A DNA stretch of 64,000 bases from Pseudomonas poae (GCF_001439785.1 NZ_JYLI01000003.1:339054-403053), one strand, 5' to 3'. Counted from the first letter of the stretch, positions 50,545 to 60,799 are shown. The notes: generated by a model not told the origin, from the sequence alone. A program made the numbers and translations.

Positions 50545-53500
50545 GTCAACTCCTATTTTTCGTGTGCTAGTACGGCATAAAGAATATCGCGAATCATTCT
50601 CGCTCGTATCAGCTACTGTGTTAAGTGTCTTATTTTTGACAATTTTTTCAATATTTTACAGTGCAACTATTAAGGCTGATGACCTTGATCTTAGCATATC
50701 CGAACAATACTTCCTTCAACAGAATCCAGAATGGATTGTGGGTTACGTTGATGGTGGCCTAGGCAGTGTAAGAGCTCCCGCCAGTTTTAACTATGGAAAT
50801 GAACTTCTGACGATATTAGCTAAGCAGCTAAAGGTATCTTTGGTGTTTAAAAAGTTTTCATCTACAAGCGATCTGGATGACGCACTTTGTCAGAAAAGTA
50901 TTGACGTCGTTACAGACGTTTCGATGACCAGCCGCCGCGCATCCTGCGCAGCTTTCTCACAGCCCTATTTTAAGACGCCTGCACTAATATTGGGCTTTGA
51001 TAAAGCCGTTAGCGGTGCATCAGTTGAGAGCTTGCTCAGGCTGCGGGTTGTGACGGTTAAAAATGATTCGGCAGCCGATTGGCTGAAGATTTTGCATCCT
51101 AATACGCCTACACGAGAAACGCTAAACTTGGCGGATGCGTTAAAATTGATAAAGTCCGGAAGCGCAGACGTTATCGTTGAGGACGGGGCTGTCGCTTACC
51201 CTGACATGGCCGGCTTAGTATCTCTTCAACTAGCTGCTCGGCCAATTCCGGATCTTGAGACATCTTTGCATTTTGCCGCTGCGCAGGATGAATCGCTTCG
51301 CCTCGCACTCATTACCAAAGCTATGCACAATCTTGCGCCTTCTACTCTGTCGCAGCTCAAATCCCGCTGGTTGAGTCGGGAGTTATCTATTTCTGAATTT
51401 TTCTTAAGCGATGAGGAGCGGAGCTACCTTGCTAGCCTGCCCGTTCTAAAGGTTGCATACGATCCAGATTGGCGGCCGGTAGCTTTTATTAATGCCCAAG
51501 GGCGAGAAGACGGTTTGGCAAGCGAATATTGGCGCGAGGTTGTTGCCAAGCTGGGATTGAAAACAGAATTAGTTCCCGCGAAGAGTTGGAAACAAATGTT
51601 GTTCAAAATGGCTTCAGGGCAAGGTGACATTGCTTTGCCGGTTGCATATGCTGAAAGTAACCATGGTCAAGTGCTATACAGCCGCCCCATGCTCTCATTT
51701 AGCAACGTCATTGTTACCACCGGTTTTCGAGTCTCGCGCCTAGCTGAACTAAACGGCAAGAAGCTTGTAGTGAGTGACCCACTATATTTGAGGGATCAAC
51801 TGAAAGCGTTGTTACCAGTCAGCACTGTCGAGGTCGCAGACTCGCCCTCCAAGGCTATGCAACAAGTTGTGGACGGCACTGCGTTTGCCTACATAGGAAA
51901 CCTCTCGATCATCAATTCGCTGATGATCGAGCGCTTTTCCGGAGTGCTGCAAATAGTCGCTCCCGCAGAAATACCAGGTGATCTGTATATAGGAGTGACG
52001 TCCAGATACACGAAGTTGCTACCGTTGATAAATCGAGCATTACGCGCTATCCCAAAAAAGCAGCGCGAAGCCATGAGTGCTAAGTGGCTCTATACTGCGC
52101 AGCAAAAGGGTGTTCCTTGGGTTGCCATTAAACAGACGCTTTGGGTTGCCGTGTCAGTTTTCTTTTTCGTCGGCATTCTTTTATTCGTATTTTATCGTCG
52201 CTTGCGCAAGGAAATCAATCAACGTTGTGATGCGGAACGTTCTGTCGGCGATCAGTTGCAACTCCGAGATGCGTTGATCGAGACCTACCCTTACCCAGTT
52301 GTTGTGAAAGACGTAGATAAACGTTATTTGCTGATCAATCACGCCTATGAGTTGGCATTTGCAATCAACAAACAAGATCTGCTTGGCAGAACAACTTTAG
52401 AGACACAACATTATCCGGGTGACTGGTCAATAACTATTGATGAACTTGCAACTCAAGTGATGAGAACGCGTGAAAATTTCCACTCCGAATTTTCTATCCC
52501 TAACGGCCAAGGAGAGGTTTGTACCTGGCTTTACTGGATGAAGCCCTTCTACCGTGCGGATCAGGGGCTGGCTGGGGTGATGGTGTCGTTGGTAGATATC
52601 ACGCTTATCCGGGAGGCTGATGAGCGAGCAAAGTCACTTGAGGCTCGCTTAAATAGAATTACCACCAATCTTTTCGTGGGAGTTTTTGAAGCGACTCAAG
52701 AGCGCGGTCAGCTACCAGTATTCTCTTATCTCGCAGGACTTCTGGGACAAAAAATCGAGGATGTATTAGCCGACTCGACTGTGCTTTTCGACACGGTTCT
52801 GCCAGAGGATCTTCCTGTATTAATGTCAGACATGGAAGCTAAGGCGGAAAGCGAACAACCGATGCGGACTTTCTTTCGTTGCCGGGCAGTGGACCGTGAA
52901 ATGCATATTCGTGTTGACGCTGTGCCCGAGAAAACCTCTAGCGGTTCGGTAATATGGAAGGGCGTGTGGGTGGACGTTACGGAGTCCAGGGAAAAATCGT
53001 TGAAGCTCTCACAGGCAAAGGAAGCCGCTGAAGAGGCAACTCACGCTAAGTCTCAATTCCTCGCAACGATGAGCCATGAGATACGTACGCCCATGAATGG
53101 CATTCTCGGCCTTCTTGAGCTACTGCACTCTAAGTCAATGAGTCCCGATCAACAGCAAATTATGCAGATGATTGATGAGTCAGCAAAGTCGTTGATGACC
53201 GTGCTCAACGATGTGCTAGATCTTTCGAAGATTGAATTTAACCAGCTTCAACTTCAAAAACAGCCGACAGATCTTCGGGCCTTAATTAGTAGTGTAACGG
53301 GAATTATGGCGCACCAAGCGCATGCTAAAGGGCTTCGTGTGCGTGTCAGTATAAGTCCTGCTCTTGCAACCAGTGTAGAAGTAGACGATATGCGCCTTCG
53401 TCAAATTATACTAAACCTTCTGAGCAACGCTATAAAGTTCACAGCAGTCGGAACTGTCTCGATAAAAGTTGTAGTTACTCGCTCCAGCGACAATACTCAA

Positions 53501-54856
53501 CATCTTGATATTTCGATAAATGACACCGGGCCGGGGATGACTAGTTCTCAAAGAGAGCGAATTTTCAAGCCCTTTACACAGGGCGACGAATCCATAACGC
53601 GAAGATATGGTGGGACCGGGTTGGGTCTAGTGATCAGTCAACATCTAGTGCGCTTGATGGGGGGGGAGCTGATACTGGACAGTGAGGAAGGAGTAGGTAC
53701 GAGGGTATCAGTCGCTTTGCCGGTCAGTACGTCGAGTGACGATAGTCAATTCAAAATGCTACTGGGCAAGCGCGTGTGCATTGATCTGACTGATGATGAG
53801 GATCGAGCAGAATTAACTTGTCTTTTATTGGCGCTGGGTTTGAACCCGGTCCACTCAACACAAATACAACCCGCACAGCCCTGCGACTTGTACTTCTTTG
53901 ATAACCCCGAGAAGATCCAATATTTTTCTAATACGCTCGCCGTCGAGGTCACGGCAACCCCTATATTATCGGGATGGCGAGACTCAGGTTCTGGATACCC
54001 CAGCCTGAGCAGCAACCCCTTCATGTGGGGCAGCGTGGTATACGTATGCAGAGAGTTGCTTGGTGTTGGAACCAGAAATACCGCTTCACGTTCACGCACA
54101 GAGACTTCTCATCGACCATTGATACTGGTGGCCGAGGACCACCCCACCAACCAAGCTTTGATTAAAAGCCAACTTGATCGGCTTGGGTTCGATTGTGAAA
54201 TAGCTGCAAACGGCAGCGAAGCGCTGCATCAGTTCAATGAAAATGTTCACTGCATGGTTATCACCGACTGTTATATGCCCGTGATGGATGGTTATTCACT
54301 TGCGGAAAAATTGCGAGGCAAACTTCAAGATCAGAAGAATTTTCCGATTCTGGCAATGACTGCCAGTATCTTGGTGGAGGAGAAGCAGCGCTGTGCATCA
54401 GCAGGAATCGATGAGTGTTTGCTGAAACCCCTGAGTCTGGACACCTTACGTCAAGCTCTGAAGAGATGGTTGCCAGACTCAAAGACTTTCTTAAAGTTGC
54501 CACTCAACGAGAAAGAAAAAAAGAGCGCAGACTGGCAGGCTCTGCTCAGTTTATTGGATGAAAATCCTGAGTTCAAAGAACTGATCAAGGGATTTATCCA
54601 TACGACTGAGGCAGATATCGCATATATTGAAAGCCTTTCAATGCCAAAGGAACAGAAGACGCTGCTGGAGCAACTCCACCGCTTGCGCGGCGGGCTGCAA
54701 ATGTTTCGTCTAATGGAATTGGCCGGCCGCTCTGAGCTCATTGAACGAGAGCTTGCAGGGGGGGGAGATGTAATATCCTTTGAACTTGCAAATTTTCTGA
54801 GTGATGTACGTGTAATACTTAAGGATTTAAAAAAAATAGTCAGTGAGAGTAGTTAA
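50543..54856 (+). CDS. BvgS-like hybrid sensor kinase (SBP-SBP-PAS-HK-REC-HPt)
   Basis: A 1437-residue membrane kinase. After a hydrophobic N-terminus (about 19-41), two periplasmic solute-binding domains follow (about 52-270 and 295-525). Then come a membrane span (about 533-555), a PAS domain (575-690), a second PAS-like region (702-810), HisKA with His845 in FLATMSHEIRTPMN and an HATPase domain (LRQIILNLLSNAIKF; GGTGLGL). A receiver has Asp1242 in VITDCYMPVMDGY, and the terminal HPt has His1379 in LHRLRGG. This is the BvgS phosphorelay layout. Two G8 runs (53659-53666, 54758-54765) lie in the coding region. The start is uncertain: ATG 50543 has no ribosome site, and a GTG at 50564 is possible. 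Confidence 0.92.
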   Translation: MSTPIFRVLVRHKEYRESFSLVSATVLSVLFLTIFSIFYSATIKADDLDLSISEQYFLQQNPEWIVGYVDGGLGSVRAPASFNYGNELLTILAKQLKVSLVFKKFSSTSDLDDALCQKSIDVVTDVSMTSRRASCAAFSQPYFKTPALILGFDKAVSGASVESLLRLRVVTVKNDSAADWLKILHPNTPTRETLNLADALKLIKSGSADVIVEDGAVAYPDMAGLVSLQLAARPIPDLETSLHFAAAQDESLRLALITKAMHNLAPSTLSQLKSRWLSRELSISEFFLSDEERSYLASLPVLKVAYDPDWRPVAFINAQGREDGLASEYWREVVAKLGLKTELVPAKSWKQMLFKMASGQGDIALPVAYAESNHGQVLYSRPMLSFSNVIVTTGFRVSRLAELNGKKLVVSDPLYLRDQLKALLPVSTVEVADSPSKAMQQVVDGTAFAYIGNLSIINSLMIERFSGVLQIVAPAEIPGDLYIGVTSRYTKLLPLINRALRAIPKKQREAMSAKWLYTAQQKGVPWVAIKQTLWVAVSVFFFVGILLFVFYRRLRKEINQRCDAERSVGDQLQLRDALIETYPYPVVVKDVDKRYLLINHAYELAFAINKQDLLGRTTLETQHYPGDWSITIDELATQVMRTRENFHSEFSIPNGQGEVCTWLYWMKPFYRADQGLAGVMVSLVDITLIREADERAKSLEARLNRITTNLFVGVFEATQERGQLPVFSYLAGLLGQKIEDVLADSTVLFDTVLPEDLPVLMSDMEAKAESEQPMRTFFRCRAVDREMHIRVDAVPEKTSSGSVIWKGVWVDVTESREKSLKLSQAKEAAEEATHAKSQFLATMSHEIRTPMNGILGLLELLHSKSMSPDQQQIMQMIDESAKSLMTVLNDVLDLSKIEFNQLQLQKQPTDLRALISSVTGIMAHQAHAKGLRVRVSISPALATSVEVDDMRLRQIILNLLSNAIKFTAVGTVSIKVVVTRSSDNTQHLDISINDTGPGMTSSQRERIFKPFTQGDESITRRYGGTGLGLVISQHLVRLMGGELILDSEEGVGTRVSVALPVSTSSDDSQFKMLLGKRVCIDLTDDEDRAELTCLLLALGLNPVHSTQIQPAQPCDLYFFDNPEKIQYFSNTLAVEVTATPILSGWRDSGSGYPSLSSNPFMWGSVVYVCRELLGVGTRNTASRSRTETSHRPLILVAEDHPTNQALIKSQLDRLGFDCEIAANGSEALHQFNENVHCMVITDCYMPVMDGYSLAEKLRGKLQDQKNFPILAMTASILVEEKQRCASAGIDECLLKPLSLDTLRQALKRWLPDSKTFLKLPLNEKEKKSADWQALLSLLDENPEFKELIKGFIHTTEADIAYIESLSMPKEQKTLLEQLHRLRGGLQMFRLMELAGRSELIERELAGGGDVISFELANFLSDVRVILKDLKKIVSESS

Positions 54857-54874
54857 CCATCATCTTCATAGGTG

Positions 54875-55693
54875 CTAAAGCAAAAGTGCTCCATTCCACT
54901 TCAAGCACCAGTGCTCGATATCTTCAGCCGAAAGAGCGGCCGAAAAGAGAAAACCTTGACCCTGATCGCAGCCAAACTCCTGTAGAAAATTAAGTTGTTG
55001 AAGCGTTTCTATTCCCTCTGCAACAACGTTCATCTGCAGCGATTTACCAATGGCAATAATATATTTAACAATTTTTTTGTAGCGCGCGCTTGTCAACATG
55101 TTGCGAGTAAAAGATGGGTCAATTTTTATTTCAGAACAACGTATTTGGCATATACGCTCCAGCGCCGAATACTTAGTACCGAAGTCGTCGATTGACAAAC
55201 GCCACCCAGATGTAGTGAGCTTAGCCATATTTTCGATGAAGCGGGCTGATGTTAAGGGTTCCCTTCCGTTCTCTGTAATTTCGATTGTTAATGGCTGGGC
55301 GCGTATAGTATTGCGACTTACTTGGGCAATGAGTGCGCATATAAAATCGCTATCGCCGATCTGACTGGTCTCTAAATTCAGTGCCATGGGAGCATCTATG
55401 CCAGAGCGCATCAAGATATTATGAGTATCCAATGCTTGATCTACTAATGAGTGTGTTAACTCATTTAATAGACCTGCCACTCTGACAGCGTTTAGAAAAT
55501 GGTCGGGAGTCAAGAGATGAAAACTAGGATGCTGCCATCTTGCCAGCACCTCAAGGCCTGAAAGCTCAAGGCCGTTTAATTCAACTTTTGGTTGATAATA
55601 AGCTTTAAATTCTCCGCGCTTGAGCGCAGAAATAATATCATTAGCAGCCGGAATGTGGCCTGAGAAATCTGAATCTAATTTTTTCTTAAGCAT
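54875..55693 (-). CDS. EAL-domain c-di-GMP phosphodiesterase
   Basis: A 272-residue, stand-alone EAL protein that probably hydrolyses cyclic di-GMP in the cytosol. Most catalytic motifs are kept: EVLAR (in place of EALxR) in LSGLEVLARWQHP, asparagine in MALNLETSQ, IEITENG, SIDDFGTKYSALERI, lysine in IKIDPSF, VVAEGIET and QGQGF. It has no sensor domain, only a short N-terminal stretch. ATG 55693 has AGGAG nine bases upstream. It converges with the kinase gene, 18 bp between stops. EAL proteins encoded beside RocS/RocA-type systems (RocR) modulate fimbrial signalling, which fits this place. Confidence 0.9.
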   Translation of the reverse strand: MLKKKLDSDFSGHIPAANDIISALKRGEFKAYYQPKVELNGLELSGLEVLARWQHPSFHLLTPDHFLNAVRVAGLLNELTHSLVDQALDTHNILMRSGIDAPMALNLETSQIGDSDFICALIAQVSRNTIRAQPLTIEITENGREPLTSARFIENMAKLTTSGWRLSIDDFGTKYSALERICQIRCSEIKIDPSFTRNMLTSARYKKIVKYIIAIGKSLQMNVVAEGIETLQQLNFLQEFGCDQGQGFLFSAALSAEDIEHWCLKWNGALLL

Positions 55694-55861
55694 AAGAAAC
55701 AACTCCTACAAGTTTTAAATAGCTCTTATCGCTCCATGACCAATGTAGTTCCGTTTGAAAAAAATCATAACGGACTCCTTCAACAACTGGCTAATTTAGC
55801 CGATTATTGTCAATAATATTATTAGTGGCTTCTAGATTTACTTGGTTACTGAATGTATCTT

Positions 55862-57013
55862 CTACAAACTGCTTGACGGTACTGTGAATTTTAAGTGCAG
55901 TGAGCCTTGGTAGCGACCAGAAGCTTGATTTTTCTGTTTAATATTGGCTGTTTTCAGATTGATCAACCAAGGTGTGCAATATACCGGTTTTGGCACATTT
56001 GGAAGTGTCACAAGCTGCGGCGTTGATTGAGCAACGTTGGCAAGCACGAACGGTTGATTCGAAAGAACCTGTTTTGAAGCAATAGAGGGTTCAACTGGTG
56101 TAGAAACCCAAACTTGATAAGGAATTGTATTGCTAAATTTCGGATTGGGATTTATGATTTTATTCGTTATGTAAAATCCTTTGTCTTTAGAGTTCGGGTC
56201 GGATATAATAATATAATAGTGGTTGCTTTGTGCGTTGTAGCCATCATATAGGCACGCATCAATACTCACGTTTCCGGATAGTGTAGGATCATTATGTGCC
56301 CCTGGCGTGCTTTTCAATTTGAGATCTACAGTAGGTGATGCGGTGTTGTAATTTGGTAAGTAAATTTGAATGTTATTGCGATCAATCACGTTAAGTGTGA
56401 TATTAGCAGTCCATTTAGCTACCTTAACATTTGGATCCCAGCGCCACTGGTTAAGTACTAGAGAAGCTTTCCATGTTCCACCTATCGGAAGTTTTTCCAA
56501 TTGTTGTTTTGATATGTATATAGATAGTAAAGATTGGGCGGTACCATCTCCACCAACCGCATCGTATATGTTTTTCCTTGCGATTACTGGAATATCGTTA
56601 TAGTTCGCCTTAACATTATACCCTGAGAGAGAGAGTACTTGCTTAATTCCGGTCTTTTTTTCGGTGAACTCAATGTCGATGGGGGTTTCAGTTGAACCGG
56701 CGGCCCAAACTGGGGCGGTAGCGCAAGCGCCGAAAGTTTTATCTGACGAAGAAGTGCAAGCCCAAGACATCCTTGAATAATAGTTGTAGTCATCAGTCGG
56801 TTGAGGGGTGCTATTTATGGAGCCCTTTCCACCGGAGACGTTACTCCATATAGAGATGTCAGTAGCTAAGTCTTTGTAGATGGATGTTGTTTTAGTGTCC
56901 GTCCTATTCGTAACTGGAATGCTTGGAGGAGATACTTTGGCAAGACAAGCGATGGAGTAAAGAAATAGTAATATAGAAAGGCTAATTTTAATGGGGTTTC
57001 TACTAGGCTTCAT
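55862..57013 (-). CDS. CfaE/CblD-type fimbrial tip adhesin
   Basis: A 383-residue exported protein whose length and layout match the tip adhesins of class-5 (CFA/I, CS1, Cbl) fimbriae. There is a signal peptide (ends IACLAK) and a paired cysteine region (SWACTSSSDKTFGACATAPVWA). The N-terminal domain includes IYISKQQLEKLPIGGTWKASLVLNQWRWDP, and the C-terminal pilin-like domain contains VSIDACLYDGYNAQS and a late cysteine (PVYCTPWLINL). It normally follows the usher directly. Here 977 bp with an IS66 fragment lie between them, and a copy of the CCGGAAAATTCTGG site lies 130 bases before the gene, so it may have its own promoter. Confidence 0.85.
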   Translation of the reverse strand: MKPSRNPIKISLSILLFLYSIACLAKVSPPSIPVTNRTDTKTTSIYKDLATDISIWSNVSGGKGSINSTPQPTDDYNYYSRMSWACTSSSDKTFGACATAPVWAAGSTETPIDIEFTEKKTGIKQVLSLSGYNVKANYNDIPVIARKNIYDAVGGDGTAQSLLSIYISKQQLEKLPIGGTWKASLVLNQWRWDPNVKVAKWTANITLNVIDRNNIQIYLPNYNTASPTVDLKLKSTPGAHNDPTLSGNVSIDACLYDGYNAQSNHYYIIISDPNSKDKGFYITNKIINPNPKFSNTIPYQVWVSTPVEPSIASKQVLSNQPFVLANVAQSTPQLVTLPNVPKPVYCTPWLINLKTANIKQKNQASGRYQGSLHLKFTVPSSSL

Positions 57014-57142
57014 AATTTCAATATTCTCTGTTCACTTGTCACAATGATTTTATAAAAGTAAATAAATTTTACCTTCGACCAATAGCTCTGGATTTTTAGA
57101 GCTCACTGATAGGTACATTTTTGTATAGAACTCCTAATCTGT

Positions 57143-57159
57143 AACCCGGAAAATTCTGG
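57143..57159 (-). promoter_or_regulatory. AACCCGGAAAATTCTGG motif upstream of tip adhesin
   Basis: This 17-mer is identical to the one at 62191-62207 and in the same orientation. Its core CCGGAA-AA-TTCTGG is a near-palindrome. It lies 130 bases before the adhesin start and suggests that adhesin and the upstream operon share a regulator even though they are separated. Confidence 0.6.
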
Positions 57160-57990
57160 AACATTCCAAGTTTATAAGGCGTTAAGCCTTTGGCGGTTCT
57201 CTCGAAGTCAATCTCTGCTTTAGTCTCAACGGTCTCCCTGAAACCTTAGTTTACGGTTTCAGGCCGATTGCTGATGAACCCCACATTCAAAGAATTCAGC
57301 TGATGCCGGATGCTTGCTGCCGATAGCGTCTGGCACCCATCTACCATGATGCGAACCGACGTCAAAGTCGAAAAGTTCTACCTTTTATCCAAAGCCAGTT
57401 GACGTCCGAAAGGCCGCTGATGGCCTGGCTGCGATGGTCCGGCTAGATATCAAAGTTTCCGTGTTCGACCCGTGCTCTTTGTCTTCGTCATTCACTTTGA
57501 TAACCCAGAGAGAGGAGAATGGACATTTGACCCGTAAGGCCTTAGCCGACTTGACGCTTACCGCGTATTGACTACCGGTCTTTCCAAGCCCCAAATAGCC
57601 ACAGCATCGCCACGACTGCAGTTGCCGCGTTAGTGGATAAGCAATACGCTTTCCGCCAATTTATGAGCTTATTTTGGCTGCACGCACGATTTAGAAACAT
57701 GTCGCAGTTATGACTGCTGCGCTGGACAACGCGAATATTGGAGAACGCCAAGAGTAGTTTGATTCAAAGTGGGGGGGGGCGTTGAATTTCAGATTGGATA
57801 CTAGATAGATAGTGGGCTTCATCTATCTGGAGCGTTTGTGGCATTTTTGTAGGATCGATGGCGTGGTGAAATCCGTCACGATAAGCGATTATGCAAAGCT
57901 AGGAACAGATATACTTCGCAAATCTATGGCAGGCTAAAAAACTGAAGTGCAGGTTTTTCATGTTCTATAGCCTGCCCAACTCGTAAGTGT
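57160..57990. pseudogene. IS66-family tnpB remnant in the gap between usher and adhesin genes
   Basis: On the plus strand from ATG 57346 the codons read MMRTDVKVEKFY. After a frameshift they continue YPKPVDVRKAADGLAAMVRLDIKVSVFDP, and after another shift VLFVFVIHF. This is the start of IS66-type TnpB (usual form MMRPDAKVEKVYLYPKPVDFRKSIDGLAALVELDIKV). At least two frameshifts and early loss of homology (after about 57510) make it dead. The rest of the 830 bp up to the usher stop has no gene. A run of nine Gs lies at 57771-57779. Confidence 0.75.
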
Positions 57991-60705
57991 TTAGTTCTTA
58001 GCTAAAAAGTCAGATTTTTTTAGTATCTTCACAACTCGAGGTAGAGCCTTGATTTCTTCCGGAATATCATTGGCCGTAATAATTTTACAATCAACGCTGC
58101 CTAGCATTCTTAACCCATTTTGACTTTTCAGAACCCTAACCGGGCATTGGTATAGTGTCTTTTCCTTCACAACATACAGCTGCTTAGGCTGCCCTGTGAA
58201 CTCGCCTACAAAACTTCCGTCGTCATTTATGTTTGGCACAGTTGCGTTTAAAATGAACCCACCGGCCAGCAAATTTTCGCCATTGAGCATCAGCTGTCCC
58301 AAATAGGTATACTGAGTAGTCGCCGTCAGCTGTCGTACCCCTAGTTTCCCAGGTTGCATAAACCAACTTAGATCGCCTGCGCCCTGCTCCAAGGTTGCGA
58401 TGCCGTCACCAGTACGCGATGTAGAATCTTCGACATGGCTCTGCACACTCTGAAACCCCTCAACAGGAACAAACGTTTTTTGGCCGGCATACAACGTCGT
58501 TTTTGTTATTCCCGGCATTTGAATATCTGCGACTGCTAGGCGTTGCTCATCAGATCCATTTTGTCTCGCTGCTTCAAATATCAATCCGCCCATCGGATCG
58601 CTTCCCCCATTGTCCGTACCCCAAACGAATTGGTGAGGGGTGACTGCAAACGATGAGGAATACGCGCCGCTTACGTCGGTGCGCGTTTGAGCCGTCGATT
58701 GGTATTGACTCACCGCACCGCTGAATCGACCCATGGCGCTTTCCGCGCGGCCATTGATGTTAATGCTACGTTGGTTGTCGTTGCTAGTAGAAAGATTAGC
58801 ACCGAGCTCGCGGTAACCCCTATCGGCCCAACTGCTGACATGACTGAGCTGATAGTTTTCTTTGGCTGTCTGTTGCTTGTTCTGACTCGTGGTCATCTGC
58901 GCCGACTGGAAGTCGGTACGCCCGCTGGAGGTAGCGCGAGCTCGATGAGACAAACTCAATGTAAGGGTCACACCGTTATCGCGAAGCTGGCCGTTTTGCG
59001 CCTGATACAACGAAACGCTGGGATTGAAGATCCAGTCATCTTTTACGAAAGCTCTGCTGAAGTTTAACGTCACAGAGTGATGAGTAAATTGATTTATCGA
59101 AGATCCATATTCGTTGGTATAAGAACCGGATGCTTGATTAAAAGGGATAGCGATGTCTCGATCACTGATCAGGTTGCTCTGGCGATTCTGTGTTTTTGAA
59201 ACGCTATACCCCAAGGTGGTGCTCCAACTAAAAAGATCTGTACCTATCGTCGCGTTCAGAGATTGGTAGCAGCTCAGGTAAGTATCTGTTTCGCAGCGTG
59301 GATTGCTGATATTGTAACGATAAAGGCTAGCGCTGAAACCGTCGTTCCAGTAAATTTGTTGGGTGTCACCACGGCTGCCATCCGAACCATAAAAAAAATT
59401 TGCCGTAGCATTGAGGTTGCCGAAGCGGGTTGGCAGGCTCCAGTCGAGTTTGTTTTCTGCATACTTAACGTCACGTATCTGTGCAACACCCACAGTGGTT
59501 ACAGTGTTGAAACCGGTATTTAATTTTCCCCCAACTAATGCGGAAGGGCTTTTTTGAGTCCGGCCTCTATCAAGATTTTGAGTGGTTGGGTCTTCGGCTA
59601 TGCCGGCCTGGGCAAACCACTGAAAGTAGCCTACTTTTCCGCTGGACGAACCCGTCTTGGAAAAAGGTCGGGTTTCGGTACGAGCGAGCAGTCCGTTTTC
59701 AAATACCTTTAAGGTTAAGATATAGCTGCCGTCTGGATAAAGCGTCGTATCAACGTTCTGTAGACCACCTTGTACATAGTTAGTGCTTAGCAACTGGTTG
59801 CCGCGATATACATCCACCCGCGAAGGGACGGTCAAAATCAGATTAACTGGCGTTCCTTTGTTTTGTGCTGCCTGATTCACATAGGCCTGCGTCGTCCCAA
59901 AACGTATACCATCCGTCTTGCCTGTGGGTAAAAGGGAAAAGCCGAAAGAGCCACCCAAATTGCTCGAAAGGTTTCTCTGGTCCATTCGCCCAGCTTGCAG
60001 GTAGTAGCTATTGTTAATGTCATAGCGGTAGTAAAACTGGTCGAGATAGGTATTACTGATGCGTTGTTGGGGCGATTGCGTACCGATGTAGCGCCAAGCA
60101 GTTCCAACATAGCCCCTTTCGCCGACGCCGAGTGCGCCGATGCCGCTGATGGACAAATTTTTATAGGCGCTGTTGCCCGAATAGTTAATTGTTTGACGAT
60201 GAATCAATGCATTTTTAAGATCTTCATTAGGCTTAAAGTATAGAGGTTGCGCACTGACATCGTTCAAGTTAAGCCATTTTGGATTCAAAAATATAGAAAT
60301 AGCTTGATTGGCTTCGTCGTAGATGTAGGCCACCGAATCAGTGCTTATATAGCCACATCCGTTTACTTGAATATTATCTTGGCAGGCCAGTTGGGAGTTA
60401 CGTTTGTGCGGAGTGCTCAGAAGGCTCATCAACTGCTGACGTTCAGTTTTGGTAATCGCACTAGAAAGTGGCATGGCATCAAGGACGGCTTTGGGATCGT
60501 CGAGTGTTACCGAGTCAGCATCGACGTCGGCCAAAAACATGCCAATTTTTTTACCGGGCACGGAGGCTTCTAATGATACTGTTTGAGTCTGTGCTAAAAA
60601 CTCAAAGTCTTTAGGTGGACGTTCAGAGCCGTTTGCGTTAGTTAGTATAATCGTCAAAAACAGCGCACTAAAATAGTGATACTTTCTATTTAATATAGGT
60701 AGCAT
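57991..60705 (-). CDS. Alpha-fimbrial (CfaC/CblC-type) outer-membrane usher
   Basis: A 904-residue usher of the class-5/alpha clade, unlike the gamma-type usher at 8337-10799. The N-terminus has a signal sequence (FLTIILTNANGSE) and a cysteine pair (LACQDNIQVNGCGYI). The barrel includes AWRYIGTQSPQQRISNTYLDQFYYRYD. The plug region carries VNLILTVPSRVDVYRGNQLLSTNYVQGG, with YPDGSYILTLKVFENG after it. The C-terminal domain has a cysteine pair (YQCPVRVLK / GSVDCKI). GGAAAA precedes ATG 60705. It follows the pilin gene after a 95-bp space with a strong hairpin. Confidence 0.93.
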   Translation of the reverse strand: MLPILNRKYHYFSALFLTIILTNANGSERPPKDFEFLAQTQTVSLEASVPGKKIGMFLADVDADSVTLDDPKAVLDAMPLSSAITKTERQQLMSLLSTPHKRNSQLACQDNIQVNGCGYISTDSVAYIYDEANQAISIFLNPKWLNLNDVSAQPLYFKPNEDLKNALIHRQTINYSGNSAYKNLSISGIGALGVGERGYVGTAWRYIGTQSPQQRISNTYLDQFYYRYDINNSYYLQAGRMDQRNLSSNLGGSFGFSLLPTGKTDGIRFGTTQAYVNQAAQNKGTPVNLILTVPSRVDVYRGNQLLSTNYVQGGLQNVDTTLYPDGSYILTLKVFENGLLARTETRPFSKTGSSSGKVGYFQWFAQAGIAEDPTTQNLDRGRTQKSPSALVGGKLNTGFNTVTTVGVAQIRDVKYAENKLDWSLPTRFGNLNATANFFYGSDGSRGDTQQIYWNDGFSASLYRYNISNPRCETDTYLSCYQSLNATIGTDLFSWSTTLGYSVSKTQNRQSNLISDRDIAIPFNQASGSYTNEYGSSINQFTHHSVTLNFSRAFVKDDWIFNPSVSLYQAQNGQLRDNGVTLTLSLSHRARATSSGRTDFQSAQMTTSQNKQQTAKENYQLSHVSSWADRGYRELGANLSTSNDNQRSININGRAESAMGRFSGAVSQYQSTAQTRTDVSGAYSSSFAVTPHQFVWGTDNGGSDPMGGLIFEAARQNGSDEQRLAVADIQMPGITKTTLYAGQKTFVPVEGFQSVQSHVEDSTSRTGDGIATLEQGAGDLSWFMQPGKLGVRQLTATTQYTYLGQLMLNGENLLAGGFILNATVPNINDDGSFVGEFTGQPKQLYVVKEKTLYQCPVRVLKSQNGLRMLGSVDCKIITANDIPEEIKALPRVVKILKKSDFLAKN

Positions 60706-60743
60706 TTTTCCATCGCTGCTAATGTTCTTCGGTCTAGCGCGTG

Positions 60744-60776
60744 CCGTACTTATCGTTAATGAATCGATAAGTACGG
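60744..60776 (-). promoter_or_regulatory. Strong hairpin between pilin and usher genes
   Basis: CCGTACTTATCG (60744-60755) pairs perfectly with CGATAAGTACGG (60765-60776) around a nine-base loop. No U-tract follows on the minus strand, so it probably stabilises or partly attenuates the mRNA. This would leave more pilin than usher message, as in other fimbrial operons. Confidence 0.75.
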
Positions 60777-60799
60777 GCTTTGACAGACTAAAATTTAAC

